Shown here piece by piece: positions 5,693 through 9,457 of a stretch of DNA of 9,457 nt; position 1 is the first letter of the stretch, and each line of letters begins with the position of its first letter. The notes under the pieces are model-generated. The model saw only the letters and a program-made list of their open reading frames with translations, searched no databases and was not told the DNA's origin. Both the position numbers and the translations under genes were made by a program. Source of the stretch: Dehalococcoidia bacterium (GTDB lineage Bacteria; Chloroflexota; Dehalococcoidia; Dehalococcoidales; RBG-16-60-22); contig JAUWYU010000045.1 in NCBI GenBank assembly GCA_030615655.1, positions 1-9,457 on the forward strand. The letters run 5' to 3'.

Positions 5693-8410
5693 TTATCTTC
5701 CACAGCAGTGCTTGTATTTCTTACCGCTGCCGCAGGGACAGGGGGCATTGCGGCCTATTTTCTTACTGCCGGCTCCTACCTTCTGCCTGGCGACGCCTTC
5801 CGAGCGTCCAGCCGCCTTAGCCATCGGCGATTCCGGTTCTCTGGCCTCCCGCTTGACAATGGTCACATGGTATATGGTATGAGCCACGTCCTGCTGGATG
5901 GTCTCCAGCAGGGTCTGGAACTGCTGATAGCCCGAACTCTTGTAGGCATCCACGGAACGCGTCTGGCGTAAAGTCTGCCATCCCGCCTGAAGTCGCATAT
6001 GCTCCATGGCCGTCAGGTGCTCTACCCAGAGACGGTCGATAATCTGGAGCATCACCAGCCTCTCCAGCACCCTCATCTGGTCAGGGCCTGTATTTTTCTC
6101 CCGCTCCTCGTAAAGAGTCCCGGCCAGCTCAATCAGTTTCTCCTCAATGTCTTTCGGCTTCATCTCGGAGAGGGTTTTCTCATTAAGCGAGGGCGGCACC
6201 GGCAATATCGTATTGACATCGGCCAGCAAACCGGGGATGTCCCAGTCAATACCATGCTGGTCAACGAGTCGCGAGGCGACCACTGCCTTTATCTCATCGG
6301 CAACCATGGACAGTATATTTGTCTTGAGGTCGGCACCGGCGAGTATCTTCCGCCGCTCTTCGTAGATAAGCTCGCGGTGCTTGTTGACGACATCGTCATA
6401 CTCCACAAGATGCTTGCGCATGTCAAAGTGATAGCCCTCAACACGCTTCTGCACATCGGTGATGGCTTTGGTAATCAGGTTGTTCTCAATAGGAGTGTCC
6501 TCGTCCATGCCCACCCATTCCATGAAGCCCTTGATACGGTCGCCGCCGAAGCGGCGCATGATGTCGTCCTCCAGCGATACGTAGAAACGTGAAAAGCCCG
6601 GGTCGCCCTGGCGTCCGGCTCTGCCCCGCAGCTGGTTGTCAATTCGCCTCGCCTCATGGCGCTCCGTGCCGACGATGTGAAGTCCACCCCCCCCGATTAT
6701 CTTATCGTGCTTTACCTGCCAATCTTGCTCACCCTCTCCGTCAGGACTGCCTCCCAGCATAATATCAACACCCCGCCCGGCCATATTAGTAGCGACAGTC
6801 ACCGTACCCGGTTCGCCCGCCTTGGCAATAATACTCGCCTCTTTCTCATGCTGCTTGGCATTCAGTATCTGACAGGCAATGCCCTGCCGCTTGAGCAGGT
6901 CGCTCAGGTACTCCGACTTCTCAATTGATACGGTGCCAATTAACACCGGGATTTCCTGCTCGTGGAGTTGCTTAATTTCACGAACAACCGCCCGGAATTT
7001 GGCCTCCTCAGTCTTGTAAATCTGGTCGGGAGAGTCCTCGCGAACCATTGGCTTATTGGTAGGAATTTCCGTTACATCAAGCTTGTATATCTTGTAGAAC
7101 TCTTCGGCTTCGGTGGCCGCCGTACCGGTCATCCCGCCCAGCTTCTCATACATGCGGAAGTAGTTCTGGATGGTTACCGTAGCGTAGGTTTTACTTTCCT
7201 GTTGGATGCTGACATGCTCTTTAGCCTCGATAGCCTGGTGCAGTCCCTCGGAATAGCGCCGGCCATACATCTTCCTGCCGGTGAACTCGTCAACAATGAT
7301 GACCTCGCCTTTTCCTTGTTCTCGGTCAACTACATATTGCTGGTCTCTTTTATAAAACTCTTTCGCACTAAGGGCATTCCTCAAGTGATGCATTAAACGA
7401 GCATCAGTATAGAGACTGCTCCCGGATTTCAATATTCCGTCTCGCTTGAGCATCTTCTCCACCTTGTCCCAGCCAGCTTCAGTTAGCTCGGCACTTCGCT
7501 CTTTTTCCTTAATCTCATAGTCTTCGACCCGCTTGAGACGAAGTACAAGTTGAGCGAACGTCTGATATAATTGCCCCGCCTCAACATCTGGCGCGCTGAT
7601 GATGAGCGGCGTACGGGCTTCATCAATGAGGAGGTTATCTACCTCATCAACAATTGAGTAGTTCAAGGGACGCTGGACACACTGGGTCAGGTTCGTGACC
7701 ATGTTGTCCCGAAGGTAATCAAAGCCGAACTCGCTGCTGGTGCCATAGGTAATATCGGCCTGGTAAGCTTCCCGCCGAGGAATCGGACGGAAATGCCGCC
7801 AGCGGCTATCGCCGGCGTCGTAGTCCGGGTCGTAAAGTCGGGCCGGGGTATGTTCGTCAGGATTCTGCATAGGGTAAATGCTAGCGACGCTTACCCCCAG
7901 AGCGTGATAGATGGGTGCCATCCAGTACGGGTCACGCCGCGCCAAGTAGTCATTCACCGTAACCAGGTGGCATCCACGCTTACCTGAACCCTGACATACG
8001 GAGCATGGTGTGTCCTGAACGGTGTCACTTCCCCCGCATTCGGGACACGGGGCCAGGGAGTTCAGGTAGAGGGGCAGAGTTGCCACCAGAGTTTTACCTT
8101 CACCGGTTTTCATCTCGGCAATCTTGCCCTGGTGCAGGGTGATGCCACCCATTAACTGCACATCAAAGTGACGTTGACCTATGGTACGCTTGGCGGCTTC
8201 GCGTACGGCGGCAAAAGCCTCGGGCAGCAGTTCATCAAGGGAAACGCCGTCCTTGAGTCTGGCCCTGAACTCTTCGGTCTTGGCATGAAGCTCAGTATCG
8301 CTGAGTTTCTCAAACTCAGGCTCCAGCTCATTTATCCGGTCTACCTTCGGCTGTAGCCGTTTCAGTTCTTTTTCGTTGGAATCAAATAGTCCGCCTAATA
8401 ATTTAAACAT
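5693..8410 (-). CDS. secA: Preprotein translocase ATPase SecA, with a zinc-knuckle insertion
   Basis: SecA is the cytosolic motor that pushes unfolded preproteins through SecYEG using ATP. The protein is 905 aa from the ATG at 8410. Walker A is MKTGEGKT (residues 100-107), the DEAD-like Walker B is DEVD (255-258) followed by LLIDEARTPLIISAP, and motif VI is QLRGRAGRQGD (593-603). The helical scaffold and wing domains follow, and the C-terminus carries a SEC-C zinc motif, C-x-C-x8-C-C at 891/893/902/903, used for SecB or lipid contact in the family. Two insertions stand out: a CxxC...CxxCxGxG segment at about 119-146 just before HLVTVNDYLA, and a stretch at about 183-212 with PDYD and HFRPIP. 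An in-frame GTG at 8419 would add three residues, but AAGAG at 8423-8419 sits well for ATG 8410. The start overlaps the upstream stop by 8 nt. Confidence 0.97.
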   Translation of the reverse strand: MFKLLGGLFDSNEKELKRLQPKVDRINELEPEFEKLSDTELHAKTEEFRARLKDGVSLDELLPEAFAAVREAAKRTIGQRHFDVQLMGGITLHQGKIAEMKTGEGKTLVATLPLYLNSLAPCPECGGSDTVQDTPCSVCQGSGKRGCHLVTVNDYLARRDPYWMAPIYHALGVSVASIYPMQNPDEHTPARLYDPDYDAGDSRWRHFRPIPRREAYQADITYGTSSEFGFDYLRDNMVTNLTQCVQRPLNYSIVDEVDNLLIDEARTPLIISAPDVEAGQLYQTFAQLVLRLKRVEDYEIKEKERSAELTEAGWDKVEKMLKRDGILKSGSSLYTDARLMHHLRNALSAKEFYKRDQQYVVDREQGKGEVIIVDEFTGRKMYGRRYSEGLHQAIEAKEHVSIQQESKTYATVTIQNYFRMYEKLGGMTGTAATEAEEFYKIYKLDVTEIPTNKPMVREDSPDQIYKTEEAKFRAVVREIKQLHEQEIPVLIGTVSIEKSEYLSDLLKRQGIACQILNAKQHEKEASIIAKAGEPGTVTVATNMAGRGVDIMLGGSPDGEGEQDWQVKHDKIIGGGGLHIVGTERHEARRIDNQLRGRAGRQGDPGFSRFYVSLEDDIMRRFGGDRIKGFMEWVGMDEDTPIENNLITKAITDVQKRVEGYHFDMRKHLVEYDDVVNKHRELIYEERRKILAGADLKTNILSMVADEIKAVVASRLVDQHGIDWDIPGLLADVNTILPVPPSLNEKTLSEMKPKDIEEKLIELAGTLYEEREKNTGPDQMRVLERLVMLQIIDRLWVEHLTAMEHMRLQAGWQTLRQTRSVDAYKSSGYQQFQTLLETIQQDVAHTIYHVTIVKREAREPESPMAKAAGRSEGVARQKVGAGSKKIGRNAPCPCGSGKKYKHCCGR

Positions 8411-8633
8411 GATTATCACTCTTAATCAGTTCTCTGGCACTACCCGCCATTGACTCCAGGACCATAACCTTAACTTCGCCCATACCATCGACAGTAAACA
8501 TATGCACCGAAGGCGCCGCGTGTGACTTCAGAAAGCAGGGTATCTCGTAGCTTTCCAGTAAGCTCTTAATGACCTGCGCCTCCATTTCATTGGGGGCTTT
8601 ATAGACTTCTACCATTTTCTCGTTCTTACTCAA
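8403..8633 (-). CDS. Small DUF2007-like protein between prs and secA
   Basis: This 76-aa protein fits the DUF2007 pattern (putative prokaryotic signal-transducing protein): MVEVYKAPNEMEAQVIKSLL at residues 7-26 matches the family's V.VY.A.N..EA..I...L opening, followed by YEIPCFLKS and GEVKVMVLE, a short ferredoxin-like alpha/beta unit. Function in the family is not established. The start is a TTG at 8633, with GGGAG (8644-8640) 6 nt upstream and an 8-nt overlap with the prs stop. The alternative ATG at 8615 would remove six residues (MSKNEK) and has only a poorly spaced GAG before it. The gene's stop overlaps the secA ATG by 8 nt, so it is wedged between two coupled genes and probably translated in step with SecA. 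Start choice is less certain than the gene itself. Confidence 0.82.
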   Translation of the reverse strand: MSKNEKMVEVYKAPNEMEAQVIKSLLESYEIPCFLKSHAAPSVHMFTVDGMGEVKVMVLESMAGSARELIKSDNHV

Positions 8634-9457
8634 ACATGGCTCCCACGGATTTTCCGGTATGAATACGGCTTATGGCCTCACCCAGCAGCGGTGCTATCGG
8701 TAAAACGGTAATTTTATCAATTCTCTTATTCTCCGGAACAGGGACGGTATCAGTAACGACTACCTCTTTCACAGCACAGGCGGCTATTCTCTCTATAGCC
8801 GGGCCGGAGAAGATGGGGTGGGTGCAGCAGGCATGTATCTCTCTGGCACCTCGCTCTATCAGGGCATTGACAACTCCTACCAGAGAGCCGGCGGTATCTA
8901 TTTCGTCATCTATGGTGATGACCGTCTTACCCCCCACATCACCGATCACGTTTAATGTTTCGGTTTTGTCTTCATTGCCGAGGCGCCTTTTTTCCATAAT
9001 AGCCAGCGGTGCATTCAACCTGGCTCCCAGGTCACGCGCCCGCTTGGTAGCGCCTATATCGCTGGCGACGACCACCACGTCCTTATAGGCTTTCTCCACA
9101 AAATAATTGCCTAAAATATTGAGAGCCGTCAACTCATCAACCGGTATGTCAAAGAAACCCTGAATCTGCGCCGCATGTAAGTCCACCGTCAGTACCCGGT
9201 TGGCACCGGCCACCGTCAGAAGGTCGGCTACCAGTCTGGCGGTGATGGGCACACGCGGCTGGTCTTTCTTGTCGCTGCGGCCGTAGCCGTAGTAGGGTAT
9301 TACGGCCGTAATCCGGCCGGCTGAAGCCCTCTTCAGGGCGTCAATCATAATGAGAATTTCCATCAGATTGCTATTGACCGGGGAGGAGAATGGTTGAACA
9401 ACAAAGGCATCCCTCTGGCGAACATTTTCCAGAATACGTACAAACGTGTTTTCATTA
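8626..9457 (-). CDS. prs: Ribose-phosphate pyrophosphokinase (PRPP synthetase), N-terminus beyond the window
   Basis: The enzyme transfers pyrophosphate from ATP to ribose 5-phosphate to make PRPP for purine, pyrimidine, NAD, histidine and tryptophan synthesis. The frame is open from the right edge, with 276 visible codons; about 35-40 N-terminal residues of the usual 315 or so are missing. The first visible residues (ENTFVRILENVRQRDAFVVQ) already match the family, so the in-frame ATG at 9363 is not the start. Conserved blocks in visible numbering are SSPVNSNLMEILIMIDALKR (24-43), the ATP-binding RSDKKDQPR (60-68), DLHAAQIQGFFDIPVD (92-107), the flexible catalytic loop EKRRLGN (155-161) and the PRPP loop DDEIDTAGS (183-191), in which serine replaces the common threonine. 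The protein ends in GAMFE like other class I enzymes. The stop overlaps the TTG start of the DUF2007-like gene by 8 nt, making this the visible head of the secA operon. Confidence 0.95.
   Translation of the reverse strand, partial: NENTFVRILENVRQRDAFVVQPFSSPVNSNLMEILIMIDALKRASAGRITAVIPYYGYGRSDKKDQPRVPITARLVADLLTVAGANRVLTVDLHAAQIQGFFDIPVDELTALNILGNYFVEKAYKDVVVVASDIGATKRARDLGARLNAPLAIMEKRRLGNEDKTETLNVIGDVGGKTVITIDDEIDTAGSLVGVVNALIERGAREIHACCTHPIFSGPAIERIAACAVKEVVVTDTVPVPENKRIDKITVLPIAPLLGEAISRIHTGKSVGAMFE

Noticed and set aside
5999..7396. Several plus-strand open frames opposite secA (up to 197 codons)
   Set aside because: They are complementary to highly conserved SecA motifs and their translations look like no protein family.
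8411..8419. GTG at 8419 as the secA start
   Set aside because: It adds only three residues (MII) not typical of the family, and the AAGAG site would overlap it, whereas that site is well spaced for ATG 8410.
1..9457. tRNA, rRNA, CRISPR arrays, insertion sequences or prophage genes
   Set aside because: Reading both strands by eye showed no spaced direct repeats, terminal inverted repeats, transposase or integrase motifs, or tRNA-like cloverleaf with a TTCGANTC arm. Short or diverged elements could be missed without computation.

Overview
This window is mostly housekeeping DNA from a bacterium. It most resembles the Chloroflexota, probably the class Dehalococcoidia. That reading rests on the look of SecA (an N-terminus beginning MFKLLGGLFDSNEKE, a large PDYD...W.HFRPI insertion, a C-terminal SEC-C zinc motif), on a DUF2007-like gene between prs and secA, and on the coaBC/valS neighbourhood. 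It is inference from memory of protein families, not a database result.

Left half, plus strand (1-4554). The window opens inside the CoaB (ligase) end of coaBC. Next comes a 304-aa gene of low GC content encoding an uncharacterised protein with a PD-(D/E)XK nuclease-like core and a separate C-terminal domain. After a 126-bp gap lies a complete valS (valyl-tRNA synthetase), followed directly by a universal stress protein (UspA) gene. Strong Shine-Dalgarno sequences overlap the stop codons of coaBC and valS, so each is probably cotranscribed with the gene after it.

Right half, minus strand (4582-9457, read right to left). The order is prs (PRPP synthetase, cut by the right edge), a 76-aa DUF2007-like protein, secA, a 95-aa protein that is just the N-terminal helix-hairpin-helix domain of a PolX DNA polymerase, and a 246-aa protein of unknown function. 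The first three genes overlap by exactly 8 nt at each junction and the last two are 8 nt apart. Only the 74-bp secA/HhH gap breaks the run, which therefore looks like one operon. The two halves converge with 27 bp between the usp and 246-aa stop codons.

The points most worth a second look are the AT-rich nuclease-like gene placed between two core genes, a DnaJ-type CxxCxGxG zinc-knuckle insertion inside the first nucleotide-binding domain of SecA, and the stand-alone PolX HhH domain paired with the unknown gene. I see no RNA genes, IS elements, CRISPR arrays or convincing intrinsic terminators. Nothing here amounts to an obvious new multi-gene system.
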